From contig NOWV01000086.1 in assembly GCA_003344405.1 (NCBI GenBank), positions 186,001 to 250,000 on the forward strand: a DNA stretch of 64,000 bases, given 5' to 3'. Position 1 is the first letter of the stretch. Each line of letters opens with the position of its first letter. The stretch comes from Trichoplax sp. H2 (Eukaryota > Placozoa > Uniplacotomia > Trichoplacea). Under the pieces are notes generated by a model, which saw nothing but the letters and a program-made list of their open reading frames with translations, made no database searches and had not been told where the DNA came from. The position numbers and the translations under genes are program-made. Shown here piece after piece: positions 50,701-63,716 of this stretch.

Positions 50701-51490
50701 TCAGTAGTCCGTGAGCTCTCTAAGTACTGTAAGTAATCATTATTGCCTTGAAAACGAGTCAAGAATCTCACCTACACTCGGATATTTTAATTGAAACAGA
50801 CTAGTCTTTACCATGGACTAATAAATCTTGAAATAAATAGTCCTTGTCCTACAGTTTACTAGGATCAAATTTAGAACCCTCTTTATTTTAAACAGTAACT
50901 CGCTTATATCTTCTTTCTAGTCTCGCGAGCAACTACAGTGCTTTTAATATACCCGTACATTAGAGCAAGCATATAACACGAGATCAGAGCACGATCTGAC
51001 TGAGCTTTGAGCTCTCTTATAAATTAGGTATCTAACTAATTCCCCTTCCCTGCCCTTAGCCGAAGATGATTTAATTATAACAAACCATATACAGTACTAT
51101 CTCTCGTATAGCATAACCCGTTACCGTTTTTTTACGGTACAAGTGATACCATTAAAAATAACTTTGCTTCAAATTAAATAAGAATTTAATTTAATTTATA
51201 ACATCATTTCAATTATTGTCCAGTGCACTAACGCCTTCATATATTTATTTTTTTTCTATGAACTGCAATAAAGCAGATTTTTATCTTGACTCAGTCGGCC
51301 TAACTTTATTGTGAGATATAGGAGTAGAACAGAAAGCATATACAGTAGTGAGCCTCATTAGAATCACTTCGTGGCATATTGCAATATTCTATTTATAAGT
51401 ACATTAATCCATTCAGCTATGAAAATATTAAACATCATGAAGCCTTTAAACCAAGCTTTCTTAATTTCTTTTTTGCCTAATGTACGTTTA
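50701..51490. other. Intergenic, no gene seen
   Basis: AT-rich spacer between the NDUFV1-upstream arrays and the decayed nucleoside-salvage region. No motif was recognised. Confidence 0.4.
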
Positions 51491-51499
51491 GGGGAATCA

Positions 51500-52142
51500 A
51501 AGAACATCTTATTTTTGGCACGTCATACTCTTTTTCATTCTTCGGAATTCCATCCAGTGGTAAGAGTAGTGTAGCAACAGAATTAGGCAATAGATTAAAC
51601 ATACCAGTTTATAATGAACCTGAAGAATATCAGTATCTCAAGAAGTATTTAAATATTCTAATGAATAGGGAAAAGTACGGTCATTTCGATGCTTATAACT
51701 TTTTCCGAAAACTTCGTATTCCACGCTTATTTGCGATGGCCCATAGCAAATGATTGAACATCAGCAGCGCTATCATCGATTCTTATTATGATAAATTAGC
51801 CTATGATGCTCTCGTTAAAGGTGAAATGAAATTTATTGCAGAACCAAAGTGTGCTGATTATCAAAAGATAATATACTTAGCGAAGGATGATAGGAAGAAT
51901 TTGCCAAATGCGGATGTGCTCATTTTTTAACCTTGTTCTTTTCAACTTTACAAGACTTCAAAGAGAAACGACATCGTCAGTTTGAACCTAACTCATCAGT
52001 GTTCTTTAAACAAGACTTATTTAAAGAAGTAGCTAAAAATTTGGCATGCAAAGAAGGTAAATATTTCATTGATATACAACAGTAAATCTCCAATCCTAAA
52101 GAAATAGTAAATTTTATTATTACTGAACTTTTTAAAAGATAG
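51500..52142 (+). pseudogene. Decayed intronless deoxynucleoside-kinase-like gene
   Basis: A continuous, intron-free reading contains a P-loop (FFGIPSSGKSSVATELGNRL near 51538), then VYNEPEE, matching the glutamate motif of deoxynucleoside kinases. After it come IDSYYDKLAYDALVKGE and LPNADVLIF. The frame is broken by TGA at 51751 and TAA at 51928. Similarity then continues in another frame (FFSTLQDFKEKRHRQFEP) until TAA at 52083 and TAG at 52140. The frame change sits in a T homopolymer. Such kinases phosphorylate deoxynucleosides in salvage. The family call rests on motif order and is moderately sure. The lack of introns contrasts with every other gene here. Confidence 0.65.
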
Positions 52143-52385
52143 AAAAATTGTTATCGAACAAAAGCTAGAAACTCAAATATTTACCGATAAAACGAAAAGT
52201 CTTTAACGTAAGGAAATATTTAGCATACAAAATATTTATACAAAATTATCTGAGAGTGAAAGCTTAAATAGCAGAGATACTAACTTTTGGGAAGCTAATT
52301 TAGATCATCACACAACAGCATAATTTGCTTCATTGTGGATGAAATTATGTCTGAAAGAAAGTAATTTTTCTTAGAAATTTCACTA
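52143..52385 (+). pseudogene. Unassigned decayed coding stretch between kinase and phosphorylase
   Basis: Codon-like sequence with several stops (segments reading IVIEQKLETQIFTDKTKSL and FWEANLDHHTTA) links the two recognisable remnants. It could be the end of the first gene, the start of the second, or a linker of a former fusion. I do not recognise a family. Confidence 0.35.
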
Positions 52386-53801
52386 ATGAAGAAAATTGTT
52401 CGAAGTTTTGAAAAAATTCATAAATACGTAACAATGATAGAACATACAAGCAATCTTGGTTTACCTGCTTCATCTAACATAATAGATAGTAAGCATCCAA
52501 AGTATCAGGCTTTAAAACAACTAATAAAACAAACCATTTCAGAACAATCGATCTCACCAGGTACTTTAAGCACTGTCCTCAAATACTACCATAATAATTT
52601 GATAAATGATGTATCTATGTCAATGTGGCTCGCCGCTCTCTACAAATTTCAAATGCCTAGAAATATTATAAATGAAATGGCATTATCTATATGTTCATCA
52701 GGTGAGATTTTCGATTGTCGAAATAGACCGGAATTGGACTATCGAAAAATTATCAGGCGCTATCCAACAGGTGGTTCATCAGAGAAAATTGCTTTAATTA
52801 TGCCCAGTTTATTTCTTGCTTTTAGGAACAATATCCAATTGCTTCCAATTTTCTTGTTTCTAAAACGCTGAGATAAACTGGAGGAACACGGAACAAACTA
52901 GGCGCTATTCCTGGTTTTCGATTCCCTGAACAAGGAAGTGCAGCACGTAGAAATTATGAGAAGGTGTGGTGTTGCTTTGTCTGTCTCAAATGAGGGTTTT
53001 AATGCACTTGATTCAAAGCTATACCAATTAAGAGGAGTAACAGGAACGGTAGAAAGCCTTCCATTTTTAACTACGAACATCGCTAGTTAATTGCTAGCTA
53101 TACCAACAGATTACTTATTATTTGATGTTCGGTACGGCGATGGAGCACTTGCAAATACATTCGAAGACGGCATAGTTTTAGCGGAGAATATAACAAATAT
53201 TATATCAAGGTCTTATCCTTGTGAATATACGTTAACAGAAATGAAGCAACCAAATGGGAACGATGTCGGAAATCAGCTTGAAGCCATGGAAGAAATTTGT
53301 TTAATAACAACGATTATCTTACAGGATTATGGCAAGAATGCATTTGAAGAACAAAAAGGACTAGTTATTGATATGTTTTCACAAATGATGCATAAGTTGT
53401 ATCCAGATATCAATAATTCTATGAAGATAAAGCTTTCACAAGACAAATTTGCTGATGGCAGCATTTTACAAGTATCTTCAAATTTATTGCGGTGTCATGG
53501 AGTCTCCAAGTAGACATGTGAGAAATTGATTGAAACGCCATTTACTATTTTACCTGAAGAACTTGTACCTGTCAGGGTTCCAATCTTTGATTATGTTAAA
53601 TTAAATCATATAGATCAAAGATCTCTCGGCCATTATATCAACTTTAACTCAAATACGGGCTTGGATGAACTTGTTAGAGAAAATAAAAGATACCGATATG
53701 GCTGTATTCTTCACAAAAGGCTAGGTGATACTGTTGGATTTGGAGTTATGATCTGTACCGTTTACTTGAATCCCGTCTATGCAAAAAGACCCAATATATA
53801 A
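52386..53801 (+). pseudogene. Decayed intronless thymidine/pyrimidine-nucleoside phosphorylase
   Basis: Family landmarks appear in the correct order over ~1.4 kb: a helical N-terminal domain (52386-52800); RRYPTGGSSEKIALIMPSL, the phosphate-loop region usually seen as STGGVGDK; SKTLR-stop-TGGTRNKLGAIPGF (family GHTGGTLDKLEAIPGF); SKLYQLRGVTGTVESLPFL (family YALRDVTATV); YLLFDVRYGDGALANTFED (family LDVKVGSGAF); and a C-terminal PYNP-like domain ending ILHKRLGDTVGFG. It is broken by frame changes around 52850 and 52950, in-frame stops near 52889 and 53087, and TAG at 53511. Functional enzymes cleave thymidine or uridine with phosphate. No introns are seen, and the copy must be non-functional as read. 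Confidence 0.8.
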
Positions 53802-55945
53802 GACAAGCTAATTGAGGCCCTATCGCCTTGCTTTACTTATCGATAAATCTGTAACAGATTACCGATTCCTGGATATGATTTATGAGTTTAGTTAGTTGGG
53901 AAATTATCGAGACCAACATTAAATATACTTTTGACTCTAGCCCTTAGACTCTGTAATGAAGGTTAAATTTTAAAATTTGTTTTTAATAAATTTTGTACTA
54001 CAGAATTAATTATAGCTGATATAAAGGACGTAAGAGTACGATAGTAATATGTACTGTGAATGAAAGTAATTTAGTTTACAGATTACAGTAGACATTATTT
54101 AGTAAATAAGCATCCTGGAAACCTGGCTAGTAGCTAGTAACTACTTATTACAGGTTTTGAGCAGTTGTTAGATTATTTTACTTCTTTTGAGCATTATACA
54201 TTGCAAAATAAATTAAAGAACTAATTTTATGATACAAAATACTGGGTTTGTATACTTATCTAGAATAGCTAGAGGATATAACTAGTATCAACCGCACCTA
54301 TTAATCAGGTCATAAATTTAACCTTAAATACCTCATTAATGGGGTAATATTAAGGATGTAGATTTCTGATAGCCAGCACAATACAGTCAGGTTATAATAT
54401 ACAATTCACGGAATCACTCAACTCATAATATGCAATCTAATATGAATTAGTCTGTCACGGTAGGAAGTACTCTTAAGAAATAAAGGACTAAATTTAGCGA
54501 ATTTTAGCACTTCTATATAGTGATTACAATCTTACAATAGAAATCGCTGAAGTTATAATGTGTTATCGTAAATTATAATTGTATTGTGATAAAATTCTTT
54601 TATTGTAACTAAATACAGTACAAGCTCTGTATGTATAATTCTGACTAATGGGTACTTTGCAGTTTGCAGATGTACTGAAATGACTCTGTGAATAGACATA
54701 CTGTAGTCCAATTAATGTAAAATCAGTCAGTAGGTGTCCATATCGATAATTATATAATTTTTGCAAGATAATTCGTCAATGTTAGCTACTGCCGAAAGGT
54801 ATCATATACATGTGTAGTAAAGCTGTTAGATAAGCTGCTGTAGTCAACATGTTATGTGGAAGTGAATTAGATATAACTTAAAAATAATACCAAAATCTAG
54901 GGCTGTTGACAATAATAGGCATATTTACTGTAAGTAATGTTTGTGATAATTCAAGTATGTCGATTTCAGCTTCGTAGAATATAATACTAACTATAGAACT
55001 TTATTCTCATACCAAGTTCTGTAAGTGTTTTAAGTGATGTTATTCGCAGTCGTCATGTTGTAAATAAATTAGATAACGTATTTTAAGCAGCTACGCTTTT
55101 CTGTTATTGTTGTACTTAATCCTTCTTTTCTAAGATCTACTGTCGTAGGAAGTTTTCCTTGTCTATTAGAGTTTGTTGTACTATTACGTAGGATCTCAAT
55201 CGGTAGAGAATCAGTAATAAAATCTGCTATTATAAAATTACTTGTGTGATCTATACTCTAATTAAAGTTAGTAGAACAGGTTTTGCTAAAATACTTAAGA
55301 TCGAAAAATCGTTAAATAAAATCAGTTCTCTAGTTTTGTAACTTAGAAGCGAAGGCGTTTCAGTCCTTGTGAATAGTTAAAGGATACTGAATCCCCGAAA
55401 CTTTCGAAATTTAGAGATTTATTTTTACGTAAATCTAGTTGTAAAATAGGTTTGTGACATAGTCACAATAAGATATTACGCCCCAAGATATCTAAAGTAT
55501 GACTTATCTCGTAATCTAAACAAGGCTACTCCACTGAACATCGGTAACTTCTCTACTTTGGAATACACCGTAACAGTTGGATATATACTGACAGATATTT
55601 ATTTTATATTTAATATATACGTATATTGTAATTTAAAAAGAAAATTCAAGGTAAAATATGTCTTAGCTTGTTGATTAATTGTAACGATTTAATTAGGACT
55701 ACTTTAAAGTAGAATAAAGTCATGGCTCAGCTGTTATGATACCAAAAACTGCTCTACATAGCATATAAAAAGGCGGTGTGTAGTTTGGTAGTTTTAATCA
55801 TCATCACATTAAAAAGGTACGACAGTTTTGCATTACTTAGCTTCCTATGAGCTGGGGTACAGTATCTATCTTTGTCAGTAAAGTAACAGAAGGCTAAGCT
55901 AGTGGATCTGAAGTTTAGAAGTACATAAGTAGTAAAGCTATCAAG
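53802..55945. other. Intergenic, no gene seen
   Basis: AT-rich sequence with no recognisable exon on either strand. The 67-codon minus frame at 54563-54766 shows no motif. Confidence 0.4.
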
Positions 55946-56552
55946 AAGGCTGTCGTAGTCAGCCCACGACAAGGAGACCTGGGCCTTTGAAGTTGTATGA
56001 AAGCTAAGTAGCCAAGTATGCCCCAACGGGCTAAGCGTAGACTAGTCTTAGGTCTTTAAAATATTTTATTGAACGAAGGTAGTCTTGCCATATGCCAAGA
56101 CTACTCTGACCCCACGGTCAATCGACAACTGATCTGCTAGTGAGAGCGCTGGGCTTTATATACCCTAACTCGGTTGCACTCGGTGCACAGCTTAGGTAAA
56201 TAACTCTGAAACATACAGCTTTTGTATAGCCGACTGTCTATATGGTTTAGTATGGCAGACGGCGTAAATAACACTAATGAGTTATGAACTAATTAAGAGC
56301 CAATTAACAACCAAAGGCTCAGCACAAAGTAACAGAAATTACTATGGCGTGAATATTACTTATCACCTCTGTAAATACATTGCTCTGCACAGAGTCTACA
56401 ACAAGTACAATTAGACTACTAATAATGTTACAATTATCCCATAGCTAATAAATAAATGTTATTAACAATTAATGAAATCTTAATTACTAATTACTAATTA
56501 CTAAGGCTAATGCCACAATTAATTGACGGAGTCTATACTCCGTCACAAAGGC
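55946..56552 (-). mobile_element. Solo LTR with 5-bp target-site duplication
   Basis: The element 55951-56547 (597 bp) begins TGT and ends ACA. It is flanked by identical AAGGC at 55946-55950 and 56548-56552. Read on the minus strand it has LTR order: TGTGACGG start, a TGACGGAGT/ACTCCGTCA palindrome, a TATA box (TATATAAA at 56162-56155) and a polyadenylation signal (AATAAA at 56070-56065). No gag or pol reading frame or second LTR lies nearby, so it is best explained by LTR-LTR recombination of an old retrotransposon. The superfamily (Gypsy-like is likely from the 5-bp duplication) is not proven. Confidence 0.85.
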
Positions 56553-58441
56553 ATATACCACGGACTACTAAAAATACATCTAGTAGTTTATGCTTACACG
56601 TATTAAAGTGAAATATCACTGCGATACCCTTTTTGAGATGATAGGAATTCGTTCACTTTTTTAACACAATACAAATAATTGTATTATTTCGAATGTTCCA
56701 TAAACTTTTTACTGTACTATATATTCTTGTACATATTTTTGCTCAATATTTATTTCATAAATTCCGCACAAATGTGTATATTAATTATCAAAGAATTTTA
56801 CTACTTAATATTTAATACCATATACGGATAACGCTGTTGCTTATTTCGGGGAATAGATTGATACTGAAAAAGTTAGCAGGTCTTAGTGATATTTGCAATC
56901 TCCTTAGCTGTACCTTAGTAAATCATAGTTATTTTTACAGCGTAAGTAACTCCCAACTTAAGAATATCGCAGGCAGGTTGAAATAGTAGTTGCGAACTGG
57001 CCCAACTGAAACCTATCATTCGTCTTGTTGACGCTAGAAATTAGAAGTAGAATTTATAAGTTTAAATGGAATGGTCTAGGACGATAACCTTACGTAATAA
57101 GTTTATCATGGAACTTTATCCAGTAGTTTAATAGTTTCTAATGCTAAATAGAAAATTTAATGAATTTAGACTGTATTTTTAACTAGTACGAATTCTTCAG
57201 ATCCCCTTTGATAGTTTAGTGTAAGATCGACCAAATGATTGAGAAGTACAAGTATTCTAATTTTTTCGTAACTTTTTAGCCAAGGAAAGCACATTCTCAA
57301 TACGGATTGCTAGTAAGAATATTCCTAGGCTGTAATAACATAAACGTTAACATTCCTATCGTATTCTCACTTAATAACTTACGTGTTGCTTTATATTTAG
57401 TAAGTGTTAAGCTAAACTCTATTATAGTAATTTCTACCTAATTTTTACTCAGATTCGTTTCCATACTACAGCTTTACAAGCTAGAATTATATAATCACTG
57501 TTCTACAATAAATCTTCTGGTTTGGCTTTAATGTATAATATCTTTTTCTGCAACCACCGAGTGTACTATCAACTAGCATCAAAATTTTCTAGACCTAAAA
57601 CAGCTCTCGGACGGCCTGAGCATTAATGACCAAATTGTAGTAAACCAAGGAAATGGTTTCACAAAAAATTTAAATATTTTCAATTATTTGCTATTCATTT
57701 ATATGTTATAACTCGCGGTAAATGAGCAAACGGGAAGTACTTCCTTAATAACTATGCTACAGCATAGTATTAACTGTACGTCCAAAAATGCCAATACCGG
57801 ATTATATGCAGTGACAAACTCAAGCTTGAATGCTAATTACAATTGTTGCATAATTCGAGGCAAACTTAAATGAAACTAATGCATAATTAATCCTTCATTT
57901 ATATTTAGATATTTAGCTAGCAGTCATTATATTATTCTGCTAGAAAGATATTATAAAATTTATCTATTTATCCATGTACCGTTTTAATACCTATTGATAC
58001 TACGTTCATGCTAGACAAAAACTATAATGTTAAAAAATCTCCACAGAAGATGTACCGTAGCACTGCTGTGCGTATTAGAGGTTCTTTTACTTATTACATA
58101 TTTGAGCCAACTTTAGGCTTAAAGTTATCTATTCAAGGTTAATTTCTTCATATGGAATACCCTTGGATATCAGGTATGACTTCATTTCCTCAATAATCAT
58201 TTTGTGCTAGATATAAGGTAGAAGTTAAGAAGTTAATTTGGTGATGCGATCCTATGACTCAAAAAGCTAATGACGAAATTGGTCAGTGCTTAGTTGCTAC
58301 TGCACAAGGATATATTGTGATTGCAGGGTTCTTGTGTGTATAGTAAGCCATCTATAACTTTCGTATAACGTTTTATTGGAGACTACAATTACATCCTACA
58401 GCAATCAATTTGCTGAGAAAATAACGTACGCTGGCTTTGAA
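56553..58441. other. Intergenic, no gene seen
   Basis: Spacer between the solo LTR and the 3' end of the GABA-B-type receptor. It may contain that gene's 3' UTR or further C-terminal exons, but none could be supported. Confidence 0.4.
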
Positions 58442-61400
58442 TCATACATGGCACACATAGATAGTACAGCATTTCCTAAAAGGGATATAGCAACTGACCC
58501 TATAGATTTCTTCTTTTAACTGATTGATGTCTTCAGATTCCGCATACAATTTACTAGACCCCTTCGTACCACTTGTCCAGAGCCGATTCCCAACGTTACT
58601 GTTAATATTAGTATTACTCGATATTGTTTTCCTGTTTCTGACAAATTCTTTCATCTTAAGAGAAATTAAATAGTGGTATTTTATCAATTTTAATTCTACT
58701 ACCTCTAGCTAGCGATTAGCATGGAGAATTCATGGTCACTTTCACTTCATAAACACATTACGTTAGGAGTTTAGAAGTGCTAAATCAGATAGCTGATTTA
58801 TTTTCTAGGGCTTTCCTATGACTAGACTAATATAAACTATATACTGTAGGAAGCATATAGGTTATGAATATTGCCAACTCTAAAAAATTAATACGCTACT
58901 TAACCTATTCGGTAATACTCACAGTAGGTATAAAAATGATGCAAGTGGTAATAGTCGTAGCAAAAAGGATGAAAGATGCAACCAGAGCGTAAGCAATATG
59001 AGGTTCAGCAAATGTAAATTCATGTAAAATAACTCCAACCGTTGATAGTAATGCAACATTATAAATTGAAACCGCAATTAACTTGGAATCATTTAACTCC
59101 TGTATGTGCACATAACGTGTTTCCCAGGCAAGAAATGCACCAAAGATCATCACCAGAAATTTATATCCATACGTGACACCCAGCCAAATCGACATATTTT
59201 CTGAACGACAAACTAAGACATTATAAAAGGTCTCTACCTCTCCATTTACAGACATAAGCCTCTGAAATACAAAATTTAAACAATCAAATATACCTATATA
59301 GAATAGCAGCACCTATCCCAAGCTATCTATATTGATGCATAATTGTTGAAAATATCTATAGCAAACAAGTGTAATAAAATGATATTAACTATAAACTTAA
59401 ATTATATGAACTAGCATCAATCAGTGAGTGTATCTATTAGTATTGTTACTACGGCATCCTTCTTGCGAAAATAACCTTTAATTATGGTTGAGCTAAGTGA
59501 TACAGATTAATAATAAAGTGAGAAAGGCATTTAATTAATATTTAATCAATACCAAGCAATATTATCGTACTAAAAATAAAGCAGTCGCCTTGAATTGATA
59601 AATTAAACAGGGTTTATTGGAGCTAATATAATATCTGCTTAAATTATTCATCAAATAATCATCAAATATTAAGGATTTACGAGATGATAAAACCTCTATC
59701 AACAACTCTTGAGGTAAAACTACTTCAGAACTTATAGATAAATGTATTATTGTAACGCTATACTGATGACCTGAAAATCATTTGTAAGTATAATAAATTG
59801 CTCATCATATTATAGTTTATCGCATGCTATGCGTCATCTCTATATTGATATAAAGACTTAATTAAAGTTTGTTCACAACAAAAGGCTTAATAAAAAGTTA
59901 AATACGATCTTTTTTTAATACCTTATTTGGTAAATCCTGGACTGTTGTCTCAAGTGGATTTATTATTTGCCAGCAAGTTAAGATGATTAAATCAATCATA
60001 ACAAGGCTTATCAACCTTAAGATTACATGTCGATCTTTAATGTTCTAAAATTATTATGATCGATTCAGTAACAGTACATATCAGTGCTAGCTAATTCTTA
60101 TTGCTTATATATCCGTTCATATATTTAAGAATGTAAAGCTATAATCCAGTACTGATAAGGAATATGCTATTAGCACAGATTTCTCCGTTTGGAAGTCCAT
60201 TATATTAGAGTAAAATAAATGATAATCTTAAACTTACAAAGGACTAACTATACACCGTATATAGCTACTATATTTCGTAAGCATCTTACCACTTTTTTAG
60301 AAAATTTATTCCGATAAATGGCATAAATTCTCCAGGTTTTACAGAATAAAGCCCCAAAACCGAGTGTAAACCCTATACTTAATTGCCAAGTAGCAATGGT
60401 ACATGCATATTTAACCATATCTTGTCGCATGATACTCCAATCTAAGCCAAATAGTACAATTGCTAAATAACAGCAAACGCTTCCAGCTAGCATGAGAACA
60501 TTAATCCTAGGACTTGTAATTTTGACTATCCTACAAAACAATAGTTCCATAGTAAAGCATTTGAATCTACTGCAGTACGAAAATTCAGTAAAGTTACAAT
60601 CCTTGCTATCGTAACCCGTTAAAATACTGCTATTGGTAAATTTATGACCTTGTAGATCGTTTAGAAATATTAAATGCAATAATGCTCAGTGCAAACAAGA
60701 TCCCAATGCCAGACAAGACTGCAAATACGATAAATACTCCAAAGCCGATACCAAGATTGACAACAACTATTCGTACATGATCCATTGGGATTTTTTTGCC
60801 TATAATTAAAAGTCCGAATATATTATATTATTTTCTCTCATCCACATCGTATTTAGCATGATAAATAAAACTGTGTTCGTTAATTAAAGGAATATCATTA
60901 TATAGCAATGTAAACTATGATAATTTTGCATATTTAACGGTAAATTAATATTTCAGTAGCGTAAAATACCACTTGTGTGATCAATTATCTTACACATACC
61001 TTTCCAGGCAACGAAATTTTCGTTTATAGAAACGCTATCATTAAAGACATCGTAAAATCCTACTTGCAAAGTATAATTTATATACTTATTTCCTGCAATA
61101 AAAGAATATCTTATAGTGAGATAAGTTAATAAGAAAGGATCGATTAATTAACGATCGCGAAGTACTCTAGACATCAGCTTAGAAATTGAGTATACTGTTA
61201 ATATATGGATAATTTGACATTTCAATTTCATCCCAATAGCATAACTGAAAAGTATTGAGCCAAACATGCAGATTGATACATCTCAAAACTTACTTTGATA
61301 TTGCATATACTTCACGTTGCCAATTCTATTTCCATCAACGAATTTTATTTTACCCTAAGAAGACAATACCAATGTTGGTAAATTATTAGCATTAACAAAA

Positions 61401-63716
61401 AATTAAAAATAATTATAAATTATTGCATAGTTACTCTAAATCAATAAGCTTTCTAAATTTATTCTATCTTATATATTTAAAAGGCTACCGGTATGTCATA
61501 AGTATTATTTTAGCGTACGCTCTGAAAATACAATTAATTCAATTCAAATACCAGCATTCAATGTAGGAGCGGTAATAATTCATGAATACTGACGTAAAGT
61601 AACAATCTCGATAAATTAAGCATATACAATCTTGATAAATGTGGATTAACAGAATTTGTGGTTATCTTGAACATACACTTATGCCGATAAATGAAACATT
61701 ATTCAGAGCTTCTTGAAAGATGGACCTCGTTAATATATCTTTATAGTTAAAATCTGCTAATGTACGCCCATGGTATTTTTTTAAGATATGATCGGTAGTA
61801 TTCAAACCCAGTGCTATAGACCAAACAGCATCGTAAGCATAAGGGAAAGTACCAGTCAAATGAGTACGATTTCCAAAATTCTTATATTCCGTTAAGAATT
61901 GATCAGGCGTCTATGGAAAAATATAAAGCAAAAAGCTGTAGTCTTGTCGAATAATACTGTATATATATCTTAGTATTTAATCATGTAAGATTTAACTAGA
62001 TAGCTTACATAGCCACTAAGTCGAGGTTCCTTAAGGTCAGGCAAATTGACACCTTTAAAGGCAAAGTAACCGTCGAGAACTTTCAAAATTTCGTTAATAC
62101 TGCAATTTAACTTATTTTCATCATAGTTTTGAAACATCCAATTGCTATAAAACCAGCCACTCAAAAACCAAACATATTTTGGACCATATAAATTTTGTTT
62201 AAAAGCCTGTCGAATAGAATTTTCAAAACATTTCGTATGCGATTGTGTATTGTAAATGATTTATAGTTAACATAATAATGTAATATTTACCGAGCAAATA
62301 ACTGATAGTACATCAGAAGGATAAGCAAGCACCATAATAATCCTTGCTTTACTTTCCTAATAGAAAATAGTCAGGACTATTTAATCGAGGGCTTAATGCA
62401 ATGTACGTACTCTATATTTATTATTCGAGCTAAGCAATATGTAATAAAAATAATGATCTGCAAATATCACTGAACGTCTATTTAAAATGCTAGTCTGACA
62501 TGTTAAACAGAATATCTTTTCTTTAAGATAGAAATATGTGGCGAAGTTATACATGTTGTGTGTGCCTTCATAATAGACGTATGTGTTTTTTTAGTGGAAA
62601 TAAAATTTTTATAGCGATCAAGTATGCCTCTTCTCGCTGGTATACTACAATAGCGTTATGAAATATCTAAAATTAAAAAGTAATTAACATCGCTAGTAGG
62701 TCTAGCATCTCACGATAACCGGTGCATTGCAACAATCTTACTTTAATTCGAGCAAGGTGAAAGTCAACTTCGCTTGAGAATGTTTCACTAGCCAAAATTT
62801 CCATATTTGCTAATTTAGCTCTCTGTCTTAAGTCTCTAGCAGTCTAATAAAATATGACGTATAATATTAAATGACTATTAATTTATGGAATATTAATGAT
62901 TTTGGCCATTATTATACTTATCAATTCATATTGGTCTTACAGTAACAGTAATAATTATCATCATTACGAATACACCAATCAAATAATTATTATGCTGATA
63001 TAAATATTGCAACTTTTGTTGAAGAAAAATAGCCAATTAGGTTAAATTAGATTATTAAAACAATGTACGACATAATTAAGATCAAAGTATGAAATGATCA
63101 TTATTTTACAGTACTTTGCAACATACATAAGTAAAGAAATCAGCAGAATGGTTGATGATCGCAAATTTTTTCCATGAGTAATGCTTCAGCAACGCTATCC
63201 TGGCTGGATTAAAACTATAAGCGGAAACTGATGTTCGATAAAAGTAGGGATATAAATTCCTATCTCCTAATTTCATAGAGACGGCGGCACTTGACATCTA
63301 TGCACATGCCGACAAATAGAGAAATAAAAGAAAGAATACGTAGTAAAGAATAGTGATTCTACAATATTACGAGATGCGTTTTAAACATTACCATTCCAGC
63401 AATGTTCGTAATATAAATTAGAAGTAATCATTTGATAATGATTATGAAATCATATAATAATATATATTTTAATTAAAGGTATCAATCCCTACCACAAAAA
63501 TAAGTCTAGCAACAAATTAATATTACGATGCGACAATATTGAAGAAGAAACTTTAACAAATCTTTTAGCATGACTTACCACAAGTAAATTCCAATATTTT
63601 GATATAGCTGCCACAGCTTCACAGTTTGGAGACAATATTGGTCCATAAATGATCATTTTTTGAGGTTTGTTACTTACAAGTTTAAAAAATTGTTTGATAG
63701 CGTAGGCTGAATTATG
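58442..63716 (-). CDS. GABA-B-type metabotropic receptor (class C GPCR), 5' end outside window
   Basis: Thirteen exons in transcript order: 63716-63579, 63297-63127, 62843-62742, 62356-62291, 62206-62009, 61910-61677, 61354-61294, 61092-61000, 60799-60649, 60530-60290, 60044-59922, 59261-58923, 58654-58442. Phases match; about 709 aa are visible. The Venus-flytrap domain includes YPYFYRTSVSAYSFNPARIA, IIMVLAYPSDVLSVI, GWFYSNWMF and YAYDAVWSIALGLN...ADFNYKD. The seven-helix part includes LVMIDLIILTCWQIINPL, MSIWLGVTYGYKFLVMIFGA and FLAWETRYVHIQELNDSK, as in GABBR1/2. The signal peptide and first lobe start lie beyond 64000. The Glu that contacts GABA in GABBR1 (before PLAYDA) aligns to Thr. 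The C-terminus may splice on at 58499 or so instead of ending at 58442. Confidence 0.92.

Noticed and set aside
49647-50736. Frames in the NDUFV1 upstream region on both strands
   Set aside because: All overlap the pentamer arrays and encode repeat-derived peptides.
51751-51753. TGA read as Trp (alternative genetic code) to explain the kinase remnant
   Set aside because: TAA and TAG codons and frame changes also interrupt the stretch, so recoding of TGA alone does not restore it.
55754-56026. 90-codon minus-strand frame considered as a retroelement gene fragment
   Set aside because: It straddles the boundary of the solo LTR defined by the AAGGC duplications, and shows no gag, pol or other motif.
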